In this document: in pieces, positions 6,538 to 15,401 of the stretch
Numbering within the stretch: position 1 is the first letter of the stretch
Layout of the letters: each line of letters starts with the position of its first letter
Assembly (NCBI RefSeq): GCF_900115155.1
Contig: NZ_FOVM01000001.1
Span: 372,001 to 436,000 of the forward strand
Length of the DNA: 64,000 bases
Direction of reading: 5' to 3'
Origin: Mycetocola miduiensis
GTDB taxonomy: Bacteria; Actinomycetota; Actinomycetes; Actinomycetales; Microbacteriaceae
Position numbers and translations under genes: made by a program
Notes under the pieces: model-generated
The model's database searches: none
What the model saw: only the letters and a program-made list of their open reading frames with translations
Told to the model about the DNA's origin: nothing

Positions 6538-9096
6538 TCAGGCCGCGAGTTCCGCGAGCCGGGCGGCCAGGTACGGCGCAGTTCGGCTTTCCGGATGCTC
6601 CGCCACCGTCGCGGGGACGCCGGCCGCCAGGATGCGCCCACCGGCGTCACCACCTGACGGCCCCATGTCGATGATCCAGTCCGCGGTCGCGGCAACATCC
6701 ATGTCGTGCTCCACGAGGACGACGGTATTTCCGGCGTCGACCAGCCGGTTGAGCTGCGTCATGAGAAGCCGGACGTCGGCGGGATGCAGCCCGGTGGTCG
6801 GCTCGTCAAGCAGGTAGAGCGTGTGGCCGCGCCTGGCCCGCTGCAGCTCGGTGGCGAGCTTGATCCGCTGGGCCTCCCCGCCTGAGAGCTCCGTTGCCGA
6901 CTGGCCGAGGCGCAGGTATCCGAGTCCCACGTCGCCCAATGTCGTGAGGCTGCGCGCCGCCGAGGGGACGTCGGCAAGGAACGTCGTCGCATCGTCCACC
7001 GTCATGCCGAGCACTTCGGCGATGTTCTTTCCCCGATAAAGGATCTCAAGGGTCTCGGCGTTGTACCGCGCACCGTTGCAGACGGGGCACGGCGCGTAGC
7101 TGCCGGGCAGGAACAGCAGTTCGACCGTGACGAACCCTTCCCCGAGGCAGGTGTCACAACGCCCGCCCGCGACATTGAAGGAGAACCGGCCTGCGTCGTA
7201 ACCGCGACCGGCGGCATCCGGAGTCGCCGCGAACGTCGCCCGCACCGCATCGAACAACCCGGTGTACGTGGCGAGGTTCGATCGAGGTGTGCGGCCGATC
7301 GGCTTCTGGTCGACCCGCACCAGACGGTCGATCCGATCGAGCCCGGTTACTCCGGCGACGGATGCTGCGGCGTCGACGGCATCGGTGTTGTCGATCTCGG
7401 CGTCTGCCGCATCTGACACAGGCTCTGCCGCCCCCGGACGATGCCCACCGAGGGCCGCCCGAACGGTGTCGGCAAGGACCCGGCTGACGAGCGTCGACTT
7501 GCCGGACCCGGAAACCCCGGTCACCACCGTGAGCACGCCGACGGGAACGGAGACGTCAAGGTCGCGGAGGTTGTGCCTGGTCACCCCGGAGAGCTCGAGC
7601 CAGTCCTCGATGGGGCGGGGTTCCGGTTGCACCGCCTGGATCCCCTGCTCGCGGGAGAGGAACGGTCGGGTGACGGATGCTTCGACCTCGGCGAGCCCCG
7701 AAACCGGGCCGCTGTAGAGCACCGAACCGCCACCGGAACCCGCCCGGGGGCCCACGTCAACCAGCCAGTCGGCGTGGCGGACCACATCCATATTGTGTTC
7801 AACGACGAAGACGGTGTTACCCGATGCCTTGAGCTGCTCGAGTACGACGAGCAACGGTTCAGCGTCGGCCGGGTGCAGCCCCGCCGACGGCTCATCGAGC
7901 ACGTAGACCACGCCGAACAGACCGGATCGCAGCTGGGTGGCGATGCGCAGCCGCTGCATCTCCCCCGGCGAGAGCGTCGGCGTCTTGCGCGCGAGGCTGA
8001 GGTAACCGAGGCCGAGCCCACTGAGCACCTCGATCCGGGCAAGGAGGTCCGCGGCGATCGTCACGGCGACCTCGGTTACCTCACCGGATGACGCTGACGA
8101 TACCGCCGCCGTCGCGGTACTCAGCCGCGCCGTCGGCCGGAGGACGTCGGCGAGGCCGGAGAGCGGCATCCGGTTGAGATCCGCGATCGTATGGCCGGCG
8201 AAGGTGACCGCGAGCGCCGCCGGGGTGTGGCCGCTGCCGCCGCAGAGGTCGCACGGGCCGGTGTCGACGAAGCGCAGCGCCCGTGCCCTCGCCGTTTCGC
8301 TCTTCGAATCTGCGAGGGTGTGCAGGATGTAGCTTTTCGCGCTCCAGAACCGGCCCTTGTACGGCTTCGCGACCCGGTCCCGCTGTGGTGTCACCTCGAC
8401 GACCGGCTGTTCGTCGGTGGACACGAGCCACTCACGGGTGGCGCGGGGAAGATCGCGCCACGGGATGTCGATGTCGTGGCCGAGTTCCGCGACGACGTCC
8501 CGCAGGTTCTTACCTTGCCAGGCGCCGGGCCACGCGGTGATCGCTCCGTCACGGATGCTCAGTGACGGGTCGTGCACTGCTGACGACTCCGTCACGGTGT
8601 GTGCGATGCCGAGACCGTGGCAGCGTGGGCAGGCGCCGATCGCTGTGTTGGGCGAGAAGGCATCCGAATCCAGACGCGGGGCACCGGGCGGGTACGTGCC
8701 GGCGCGGGAGAACAGCATGCGCATCGAGTTCGACAGGGTGGTGAGCGTCCCCACCGTCGAGCGGGCACTCGGTGCGCCTCGGCGTTGCTGAAGCGCGACG
8801 GCGGGAGGCAGCCCGGTGATCGAGTCGACGTGTGGCGTGTGCCCCTGGGCGATGAGCCGCCGGGCATACGGTGCGACGGATTCGAGGAACCGGCGCTGGG
8901 CTTCGGCGAAGATCGTGCCGAACGCAAGCGACGATTTGCCCGACCCTGACACCCCGGTGAAGGCGACGATGCAGCCGCGGGGCACATCGACATCGACGTT
9001 CCGGAGGTTGTTCTCGCGCGCGCCCCTCACCCGGACGAAACCGTCGTCGGGCAGATTCACGGGAACGGGGGCGGGGTCCTGCAACGAAGTCGACAC
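6538..9096 (-). CDS. UvrA-like excinuclease ATPase (UvrA paralogue)
   Basis: An 852-residue double ABC-ATPase of the UvrA family. Each half has a Walker A loop (GVSGSGKSSLAFGTIF near residue 40 and GVSGSGKSTLVSRVL in the second half), an ABC signature (LSPGEMQRLRIA and LSGGEAQRIKLA) and Walker B (YVLDEPSAGLHPAD and YLLDEPTTGLHPAD). Zinc-finger pieces CPRCHGLG, CDLCGGSG, CDTCLGEG and CPVCNGARY are present. It is about 100 residues shorter than canonical UvrA (about 950), which suggests the class of UvrA2/DrrC-like paralogues implicated in DNA-damage or drug tolerance. No uvrB or uvrC is nearby. The GTG at 9096 is preferred because similarity starts shortly after it; the frame opens 96 bases earlier. 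Confidence 0.85.
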   Translation of the reverse strand: MSTSLQDPAPVPVNLPDDGFVRVRGARENNLRNVDVDVPRGCIVAFTGVSGSGKSSLAFGTIFAEAQRRFLESVAPYARRLIAQGHTPHVDSITGLPPAVALQQRRGAPSARSTVGTLTTLSNSMRMLFSRAGTYPPGAPRLDSDAFSPNTAIGACPRCHGLGIAHTVTESSAVHDPSLSIRDGAITAWPGAWQGKNLRDVVAELGHDIDIPWRDLPRATREWLVSTDEQPVVEVTPQRDRVAKPYKGRFWSAKSYILHTLADSKSETARARALRFVDTGPCDLCGGSGHTPAALAVTFAGHTIADLNRMPLSGLADVLRPTARLSTATAAVSSASSGEVTEVAVTIAADLLARIEVLSGLGLGYLSLARKTPTLSPGEMQRLRIATQLRSGLFGVVYVLDEPSAGLHPADAEPLLVVLEQLKASGNTVFVVEHNMDVVRHADWLVDVGPRAGSGGGSVLYSGPVSGLAEVEASVTRPFLSREQGIQAVQPEPRPIEDWLELSGVTRHNLRDLDVSVPVGVLTVVTGVSGSGKSTLVSRVLADTVRAALGGHRPGAAEPVSDAADAEIDNTDAVDAAASVAGVTGLDRIDRLVRVDQKPIGRTPRSNLATYTGLFDAVRATFAATPDAAGRGYDAGRFSFNVAGGRCDTCLGEGFVTVELLFLPGSYAPCPVCNGARYNAETLEILYRGKNIAEVLGMTVDDATTFLADVPSAARSLTTLGDVGLGYLRLGQSATELSGGEAQRIKLATELQRARRGHTLYLLDEPTTGLHPADVRLLMTQLNRLVDAGNTVVLVEHDMDVAATADWIIDMGPSGGDAGGRILAAGVPATVAEHPESRTAPYLAARLAELAA

Positions 9097-9313
9097 CGTC
9101 CCGATGTTATGCCGCGAGTCTGCGTGGACGCCCGGCCTTGCGACTCGAGCGGTTCTCTGCCAGACGTCAGGCGAAGCCCCATTCCGGGTCAAGTCGGTAC
9201 CCGGCCATTGGACCTACCCCAAAGAGACGGTCCTGGCCGAGTAGTACGCCCTCAGGACGCGAACCCATTCGTGGAAGCTGATCCTCGCCAGCCGCTGGGT
9301 CGGTCGGCTCCGG

Positions 9314-12300
9314 TTAGCCGGGCTGACGCCGTCGATTGCGACCAAGGACGACGCCGAGACCGGCGAGCAGCATAGCCAGGCTCACGGTGGCTGCCTCCGC
9401 TGTCCCGCCCGAACCGGTGGAGGCGAGCGTGCCGTTTTCACGGACCGCTGGTGCGTGGGCGGCGGCAGGTGCAGTCGCCGCCGGAACCGGCGCGGAAGGT
9501 GCAATCGCCACCGGGGCGGGCGCGACCTGTACGGCAACCTCGACCGGTGCGATTGTGGTGCCCACCCCTTCGATGAGGGCGACCAGGTGGTGGGATCCGG
9601 CGGGGACGTCGTGCGGGATCCTTGCCGCGAGCCTCACTGTTCCGTTGGTCCCGACGATGCCGTTCGCGAGCACGATCACGGTCGAGTGCAGCTCGATCGA
9701 GACGAATGCACCCACCGGCAGCTGATCCGCCCAGAATATGACGTCGTCGCCGACGGTGAGCGTTCGGCCGGCGAGCGATGTGCCGGAGCCGTCGGTGAAG
9801 TGCGGCGTGAAGACGAACGGGGTCGTCGTGGCGACGTCGCTCCAGACCCCTGATCCGGCGGCGTTCACTGCCGCCACCCGGAAACGGTGCTCCCTGCCGT
9901 TCTCGAGGCCCGAAACGGTGGTCGTCGTACCGTCTACCTGTTGCGGATCCCCCCATGAGCCGTCAACGTCGGCGACCTCGATGAGGTAGCCCTCAATGGA
10001 GGCTCCACCGTCGGACGCGGGAGCAGACCAGCTCAGGAGGACCGAACCGTTTGCAGGCACAGCCGACACGGCGCGCGGCTCGCCCGGCGATCGCCGGGGT
10101 GTCACCGTAACCGGGGTCCCGGGGGCGCCGCGCCCGGCGGCGTTCACTGCGATGACCCTGAAACCGACCGCGGTCCCGTTCTCGAGGCCATCGACCCGCA
10201 ACGACACGTCGGAGGTCGATCCGACGTCGCTCCAGCTCGCACCGCGGTCCTGCGTGGCCTGCACAATATAACGGGCGACGGCTGCGCCACCGTCGGCGAC
10301 CGGTGCGACCCATGCGAGGTCTGCGTGTCCGGCGCCCGGCGTCGCGAGGAGCCCGGTAGGTGCTCCGGCGACGGTCCGCGGGGTGCTCGACACCGCACCC
10401 GAGGCGACGCTGGCCCCGGCGACGTTCTGCGCCGCGACCCGAAATTGCACCGTCAACCCGTTCGAGAGCCCGGACACCGTCGTCGTAGTGCCCGACGCCG
10501 TGCCGACCAACTGCCACGTCTCACCGTCTGCCGAGGACTCGACGCGGTAGCTACTGATCCGAGCCCCGCCGTCCCAGACCGGTGCCGTCCAGGAAAGCGT
10601 CACTGCCCCGTCTGCTGGGACGGCGACGAGCGCGGTCGGTGCGTCTGGGACCGTCCTCGGGGTAGTCGTGACGACGCGCGCGATGGTTCCGTCGCCTGCG
10701 GCGTTCGACGCTCGGACTCGGAACGTAGCGTCCTCACCGTTCGGTAGACCGGTGATCGACGTCGTCAGACCGTCTGTCGTGGCGATGACTGCCCAGGCAA
10801 CGCCGTCCTGCTGCTCGACGACATACCCGGTTACCCGGGCACCGCCGTCATCAGCAGGGGGCGACCAGGTCAGCGTGACAGAACCGACGCCCGGCTCGGC
10901 GGCCAGCGTCCCTGGTGCACCGGGAACCCCACGGGGCGTGGTCGTCGTTGTGGCGCTGGACGCCCCGGTCCCCGCGTCATTCGATGCGACGACGCGGAAC
11001 TCATACTCGGTGCCGTTCACCAGGCCGGTGACCGTGGCGGTGCTGCCCCGGAGAGTGTCGACCGTAACCCAGGTCCCGCCGTCCGTGCGCTGCTCCACGT
11101 CGTATCCGGTAATGGTGTTCCCGCCGTCCCACTGCGGCGCGGTCCAGCTCAGCTGCGCACGCCCATCGCCTGGCGTCGCGGCGAGACCGGTCGGCGCACC
11201 GGGGACGTTACGTGGGGTCGCCCACATGGGAGTGCTCGGCCCGGATCGCCCCGCGAGGTTCTGTGCCGACACCCGATAGGAGTACGCCGTGCCGTTCGCG
11301 AGACCGGTGTCCGTCGTGGTCCGGTCAGACGAGGACTGGTTGGCGATGTCCTCCCAAACGCCGTCGACCGTCCTGCGCTCAATGATGTACCCCAGGATCA
11401 CCGAGCCGCCATTGAATGACGGCGCGCCCCAACGGATCGTGATGCCCTGGTCGGTCGGCTTCGCGGCCAGAAGATCCGGGGCGTCCGGGACGGTGAAAGG
11501 AGTGGCGGTGACGACCGCGCTCGATGCGCTCTCGCCCCGGGCGTTCGCGGCACGGACCCGGAACGCGGTCGCCGTGCCGTTGGTCAATCCGTCTACCGTG
11601 GCGCTCGTGGCCGAGTCATCCGCCGTGGCGCCGATCGACCAGGTTGACGATTCCGACGGGTCACCGGTCGACACTTCCACGACGTAGCCAGTGACCGCGG
11701 CGCCGTTCGGGTCCGCAGTGGCCCAGCGGACGACCACGGCGCCGTCCTGTGCCGTCGTGGTCCCGATCGCGGGGGCTGCGGGGACGCCGAAGGTCGAAGT
11801 GGTCACGATCGCGCTCGGTGCGCCGGTACCGCGTGCGTTCGTCGCGAGCACCCGGAACGAGACCGATATGCCGTTCACGAGCCCATCGATTGTAAGCGCC
11901 GTCTTCGAGGTCGGCGCGCTGCTCGTCCACGTGGTGCCGTCCGTGCTGCTCTGCACCGTGTAGGTGGTCACCGCGCGACCGCCGTCTGAAGTCGGTGCCG
12001 CCCAAGTAACAGCCACCGCGCCGTCGCCAGGTACGGCCGCGACGTCATCGGGGGAACCGGGGACGCCGTACGGGGTTGCCGTGATGATCGCGCTTGACAT
12101 GCCCGCACCGGCGGCGTTGTGTGCCGTGACCCGAAACGAATACCGGGTCCCGTTCGTGAGCTCGTTGAGGGTCTGGGTCGTCGCAGGGGTGACCATGACC
12201 GTCGACCAGTGCGCGCCGTCGTCGCTGCGTTCGACCGTGTATGTTACGGCGTCGCCGTTGGGCTCGGCTGCTGACCAGGTCAGGATCGACGCGGTGTCGC

Positions 12301-13654
12301 CCGAGGACGCGGCAAGATCGGATACCGCACCGGGAATGCCACGCGGGGTGACCATCACGCCGGAACTCGTCGTAGCGCCGATGCCGTTGGTCGCAGCTAC
12401 GGTCACCTGGTATGCGGTGCCGTTGGTGAGACCGGTGAGAACAGTCGACGTGGGCGTCGTACTCGACGCCTCGCGGACGACCGTACCGTCAAGAGAAACC
12501 GAAACGCTGTACGACGAGACAGGTGACCCGTTCGGTTCTGCCGCCGTCCAGGACACCGACACACTTCCATCGGCCGGTGTCGCGCTGACGACAGGGGCCC
12601 CCGGCTGGGCCGCGAACCTCAGAGGCATCGACGAACTCGGGCTGCCCGCCCCAAGTCCGTTGATCGCGGTCACGCGGAACCACACGACGGTGCCGTCTGT
12701 CGGACCGGTTACGACCGCCGAGACACCACCCTGGGTGGCCGCTGCCAGGCTCCATGTCCCCGAGTCGGTGGTTGATTCAACGAGGTACTGGGTCACCGCG
12801 GATCCATTGTCGGCCGCTGGGGACCACACCAGCGTCTGCTGGCCGTTGCCAGGCGTCGCGGAGGTGATCGTTGGAGCCCCCGGGCGCCCCGCGGGGGTCA
12901 CGGTGTTCGCGACGGTGGCCGCGCCGGTGCCGGCCGCAGATACCGCTGCCACCGAGAACGAATATGCCGTGCCGGTGGTCAGTCCGGTGATGGTCGCCGA
13001 GAGACCAGTCGCGGTGCTTGAACCGCCAGCCCATGAGATCGCGTAGCTCGTGACCGGGTCGTCGCCAGAACTCGCCGGAGCTGCCCATGCCAGCGCGATG
13101 GAGGTCGTCGAGGCGATGCTCGCGCTCGCACCGGTCGGGGCGCTCGGGACCGAACGTGCGGCAATAGTGATCGAGTCGTTTGCCGAGGCTGTGTTGACCG
13201 AGGTCTGCTGCGTGACGGAGAAACCGAACGTCCCGGCAGCCGTCGGCACGCCGGAGATGAGGCCGGAATCCGAGAGTGTCAGCCCCGGTGGCAGGGCGCC
13301 CGAGGACACGGCGTACGGGCCGGTCGCGGTTCCCTGCTGCGTGTACTGGAATGAGTAGCCGACTCCGACCTTCCCCGCGGCTGAACTACTGGCGCGGTTG
13401 GTGATCTCCGCTGGGCTGGGAGGTGGCGGGTCGTACTCGCCTCCGCCTCCTCCGCCGCCGCAGGTGGGCGTCTCGGTCATGGTCGCGGCGCAGGACGGGT
13501 CGATCGCTGCGATGCTCGCCTGCGCACCGAGATTCCCGAGGAGTGTCAGCACGGCGACCATCGCGAGGGCGAGCCGTCGGCGTCGCGTGGTCCGGGTCGA
13601 AAGCTCTGCAGCCGGGGCACGACGGGGGCGGGACGGGAGCATTAGCGTTTCCAT
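9314..13654 (-). CDS. Cell-surface protein with twelve fibronectin type III domains and LASTG anchor
   Basis: About 1446 residues. A twin-arginine-like basic N-terminus and hydrophobic segment (LALAMVAVLTLLGNLGAQAS) form a signal peptide. A Gly/Pro-rich linker (seven Gly after a Cys, then PPPP) leads into a putative-Ig/cadherin-like domain (PPGLTLSDSGLISGVPTAAG) and then twelve FN3 domains of about 90 residues, each opening with a PGAP-like motif and carrying LTNGT-Y-FRV in the F strand. After a divergent Ig-like domain and a Pro/Ala-rich stalk comes LASTGSGG, a hydrophobic helix and RNRRRQPG: a sortase-E type LAxTG cell-wall sorting signal. Starts at 13663 (GTG), 13654 (ATG) or 13642 (ATG, best ribosome site GGAAA) are all possible. 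Ligand unknown; adhesion or polysaccharide binding is plausible. Confidence 0.85.
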   Translation of the reverse strand: METLMLPSRPRRAPAAELSTRTTRRRRLALAMVAVLTLLGNLGAQASIAAIDPSCAATMTETPTCGGGGGGGEYDPPPPSPAEITNRASSSAAGKVGVGYSFQYTQQGTATGPYAVSSGALPPGLTLSDSGLISGVPTAAGTFGFSVTQQTSVNTASANDSITIAARSVPSAPTGASASIASTTSIALAWAAPASSGDDPVTSYAISWAGGSSTATGLSATITGLTTGTAYSFSVAAVSAAGTGAATVANTVTPAGRPGAPTITSATPGNGQQTLVWSPAADNGSAVTQYLVESTTDSGTWSLAAATQGGVSAVVTGPTDGTVVWFRVTAINGLGAGSPSSSMPLRFAAQPGAPVVSATPADGSVSVSWTAAEPNGSPVSSYSVSVSLDGTVVREASSTTPTSTVLTGLTNGTAYQVTVAATNGIGATTSSGVMVTPRGIPGAVSDLAASSGDTASILTWSAAEPNGDAVTYTVERSDDGAHWSTVMVTPATTQTLNELTNGTRYSFRVTAHNAAGAGMSSAIITATPYGVPGSPDDVAAVPGDGAVAVTWAAPTSDGGRAVTTYTVQSSTDGTTWTSSAPTSKTALTIDGLVNGISVSFRVLATNARGTGAPSAIVTTSTFGVPAAPAIGTTTAQDGAVVVRWATADPNGAAVTGYVVEVSTGDPSESSTWSIGATADDSATSATVDGLTNGTATAFRVRAANARGESASSAVVTATPFTVPDAPDLLAAKPTDQGITIRWGAPSFNGGSVILGYIIERRTVDGVWEDIANQSSSDRTTTDTGLANGTAYSYRVSAQNLAGRSGPSTPMWATPRNVPGAPTGLAATPGDGRAQLSWTAPQWDGGNTITGYDVEQRTDGGTWVTVDTLRGSTATVTGLVNGTEYEFRVVASNDAGTGASSATTTTTPRGVPGAPGTLAAEPGVGSVTLTWSPPADDGGARVTGYVVEQQDGVAWAVIATTDGLTTSITGLPNGEDATFRVRASNAAGDGTIARVVTTTPRTVPDAPTALVAVPADGAVTLSWTAPVWDGGARISSYRVESSADGETWQLVGTASGTTTTVSGLSNGLTVQFRVAAQNVAGASVASGAVSSTPRTVAGAPTGLLATPGAGHADLAWVAPVADGGAAVARYIVQATQDRGASWSDVGSTSDVSLRVDGLENGTAVGFRVIAVNAAGRGAPGTPVTVTPRRSPGEPRAVSAVPANGSVLLSWSAPASDGGASIEGYLIEVADVDGSWGDPQQVDGTTTTVSGLENGREHRFRVAAVNAAGSGVWSDVATTTPFVFTPHFTDGSGTSLAGRTLTVGDDVIFWADQLPVGAFVSIELHSTVIVLANGIVGTNGTVRLAARIPHDVPAGSHHLVALIEGVGTTIAPVEVAVQVAPAPVAIAPSAPVPAATAPAAAHAPAVRENGTLASTGSGGTAEAATVSLAMLLAGLGVVLGRNRRRQPG

Positions 13655-13782
13655 CGGTCTCACGGCTGTGCGTGAAGTCGCGACAAGCTCGCATCATGAT
13701 ATTGCGCAACCTACCCAGCGGCCGGCTCCCCATTTCGGGGCATCGCCCAAGCGATCCCTCGACGGCACCATCGTCGCAGCTG

Positions 13783-14082
13783 CTACGACGGGATCTTGTC
13801 GGCGAGGATGTCGATCTTTTCGACCTGCGGCTCGGAGAAGAGGACGCCGGTGTTGGGCCCGAGCGCCTGACCCACACCGCCGGCGAGGTGGGCGTCTCGG
13901 GATTCGTCGTCGGGGAACACGTCGAACACGCCAAAGGCCGAGGGGCCGAACCGGATGGCGAACCACGCGATGGTGCCTGGCTCGTTCATCACGATCGACC
14001 GCGCTTCGGTGAGGAAGTTGGCGAGGTCGGTTTCCTTGCCTGGCAGTGCCTCAAGCCGTACGAGGAGAGCTTTGGTCAACAT
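13783..14082 (-). CDS. Antibiotic biosynthesis monooxygenase (ABM) domain protein
   Basis: A 99-residue single-domain ferredoxin-like protein of the ABM superfamily (MLTKALLVRLEALPGKETDL at the N-terminus; GTIAWFAIRFGPSAFGVFDVF in the middle). Such small dimers include quinol monooxygenases, heme-degrading enzymes and proteins of unknown role; the substrate cannot be read off. The start at 14082 follows AAGGAG with good spacing, whereas the longer open frame is not conserved. It stands alone, divergent from a region with a hairpin and possible small RNA. Confidence 0.75.
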   Translation of the reverse strand: MLTKALLVRLEALPGKETDLANFLTEARSIVMNEPGTIAWFAIRFGPSAFGVFDVFPDDESRDAHLAGGVGQALGPNTGVLFSEPQVEKIDILADKIPS

Positions 14083-14458
14083 TGGGTCGGACTCCTTTGT
14101 CTTGTGGGCACCGCTGCGGCCGGTTGATCGCGAGTAGACGCCACCACGAGCATTTGTCACCGCCATGCTCTCGAGAGCGCAGGTCGCCTGCATCCCGTAA
14201 ACGGGTGCACCTGGCAGGCCGACAGCAAGCGGGAATCAGCGCTGGAGAAAACTCCCAGAAAAATAACGTTTGGATAACTAGACGCTGTTACCTTTCCGTT
14301 ATATATTCGTAAGAGCGTTAGTTGTTTGCTGTGGCAGCTACCGCGGAATGTGATTGCAGGACACTCTTGGTGCAAGGGGAGGGCCGGTCGTAAGCCTCTA
14401 CGACCGGCCCTCAATCTGTTAACCGGCAGCCTTCGCTGCGGCGCGTTAGCCTGAGAAG
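14083..14458. other. 376-base divergent intergenic region with hairpin and possible small RNA
   Basis: The segment lies between the starts of two divergent genes and contains no convincing protein gene. Around 14260-14320 it is clearly AT-richer than its surroundings. On the plus strand a plausible promoter is TAGACG (14279-14284), 17 bases, TATATT (14302-14307). A perfect 12-bp hairpin follows at 14381-14410. Together these could define a transcript of roughly 100 nt starting near 14314. Confidence 0.35.
14381..14410 (+). terminator. Perfect 12-bp hairpin, terminator-like
   Basis: GGGCCGGTCGTA (14381-14392) and TACGACCGGCCC (14399-14410) form a perfect stem with a 6-base loop, followed by TCAATCTGTT. 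Because the neighbouring genes diverge from this region, the hairpin is not downstream of either; it would end a small RNA or attenuate the gene at 14459. Confidence 0.6.
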
Positions 14459-14779
14459 ATGAGCCCCGACAACCCGGATGCCGCGCCGCCTCCGCCCCGG
14501 CTGTTCTCGCGGGGCACCCTGATCGGTGTCGCGTGCTTTGGAGCTGGACTCCTGATTGTCGCCGGCGGTATCCTTCTGGCCGCTCAATGGTTCTTCGCCG
14601 GCGATGTCGTGGCCTTATTCGTGGGTCTGCTCCTCGTTTTCGTCGGGATCGCGACGAATATCACCGGCCTCGTCCTGCTCTACCGCGGCGCGACCCGGCC
14701 CACCCCTGGCACGGAACCGGCAACCGGAACGGAACCCCCTAGGCTAGATCGTCAGGGAGGCCCCAATGACGGATCGTGA
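14459..14779 (+). CDS. Small two-helix membrane protein of unknown function
   Basis: A 106-residue protein with a short Pro-rich cytoplasmic start, two adjoining membrane helices (about residues 20-41 and 48-73) and a hydrophilic Thr/Pro-rich tail. No family is recognised. Its last 14 bases overlap the start of the MarR gene at 14766, which suggests translational coupling and a shared transcript. Confidence 0.65.
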   Translation: MSPDNPDAAPPPPRLFSRGTLIGVACFGAGLLIVAGGILLAAQWFFAGDVVALFVGLLLVFVGIATNITGLVLLYRGATRPTPGTEPATGTEPPRLDRQGGPNDGS

Positions 14780-15251
14780 ACTGGCGGTAACTGCGTGGGA
14801 GTCGCTGTTTCGCGCGCAGGTCGGGGTCATCCGCGTGCTCGCCTCCGAGTTCCCGACGCGCACGATGTCGCTCAATGAGTACGACGTGCTCTTCAACCTC
14901 TCACTGCAGCCGGAACACCGCGCCCGGCTTCGCGACATCAACCAGCTCGTGTTGCTGAGCCAGCCCAGCGTCAGCCGTCTCATCGACCGGCTGGTCGCTC
15001 GCGGATTCGTGTCGAAGCATCCTGACCCCACCGACAAACGCGGGACGATCGTCGCGATAACGGATGCCGGCTTCGCCCAGTACCGCGACGTCGCGCGCCT
15101 GCACATGGGCACCATCACCGACCTCATGGGTTCTGCGCTCAGCGACGCCGAACTGCGCCAGCTCGCAACCCTGACGGCGAAGCTGAGGGGCTCGAACCCC
15201 GATTCGCAGCCGGATCCACCAGACGATTGGCTCCGCGACAACCCGGAATAA
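14766..15251 (+). CDS. MarR family transcriptional regulator
   Basis: A 161-residue winged-helix repressor. The DNA-binding core is LRDINQLVLLSQPSVSRLIDRLVARGFV (residues 55-85), followed by the wing DPTDKRGTIVAITDAG. Flanking helices form the dimer interface. No Cys sensor is visible, so a small-molecule ligand is likely. The AGGGAGG ribosome site lies inside the overlapping upstream gene for a small membrane protein. Its target may be that gene pair itself or an unlinked operon. Confidence 0.85.
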   Translation: MTDRELAVTAWESLFRAQVGVIRVLASEFPTRTMSLNEYDVLFNLSLQPEHRARLRDINQLVLLSQPSVSRLIDRLVARGFVSKHPDPTDKRGTIVAITDAGFAQYRDVARLHMGTITDLMGSALSDAELRQLATLTAKLRGSNPDSQPDPPDDWLRDNPE

Positions 15252-15401
15252 CGAAATAGACGCCAGATAAGGACGAGTCCCAGTCTCCATCCTTACCTCG
15301 CGGTTATCTCCTTACCTCGTGCTCTCGCGCCGCCCCGGCAGCCGCACGGCGATGTCCGATTTCCGCTAGCTCGACGGCATCCGCTGTGTCAGGCTGAACG
15401 C

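Noticed and set aside
11964-13046. 360-codon plus-strand open frame opposite the FN3 protein gene
   Set aside because: It is a frame mirrored by the GC-rich codon pattern of the repeated FN3 domains; no ribosome site, and its amino-acid repeats track the FN3 period.
9314-13654. Repeated units considered as a CRISPR array or satellite
   Set aside because: The period is about 270 bases, repeats are diverged and in frame, and each encodes an FN3 domain.
14157-14414. 85-codon minus-strand open frame in the divergent spacer
   Set aside because: It runs through the perfect hairpin and AT-rich stretch and resembles no protein; a non-coding role fits better.
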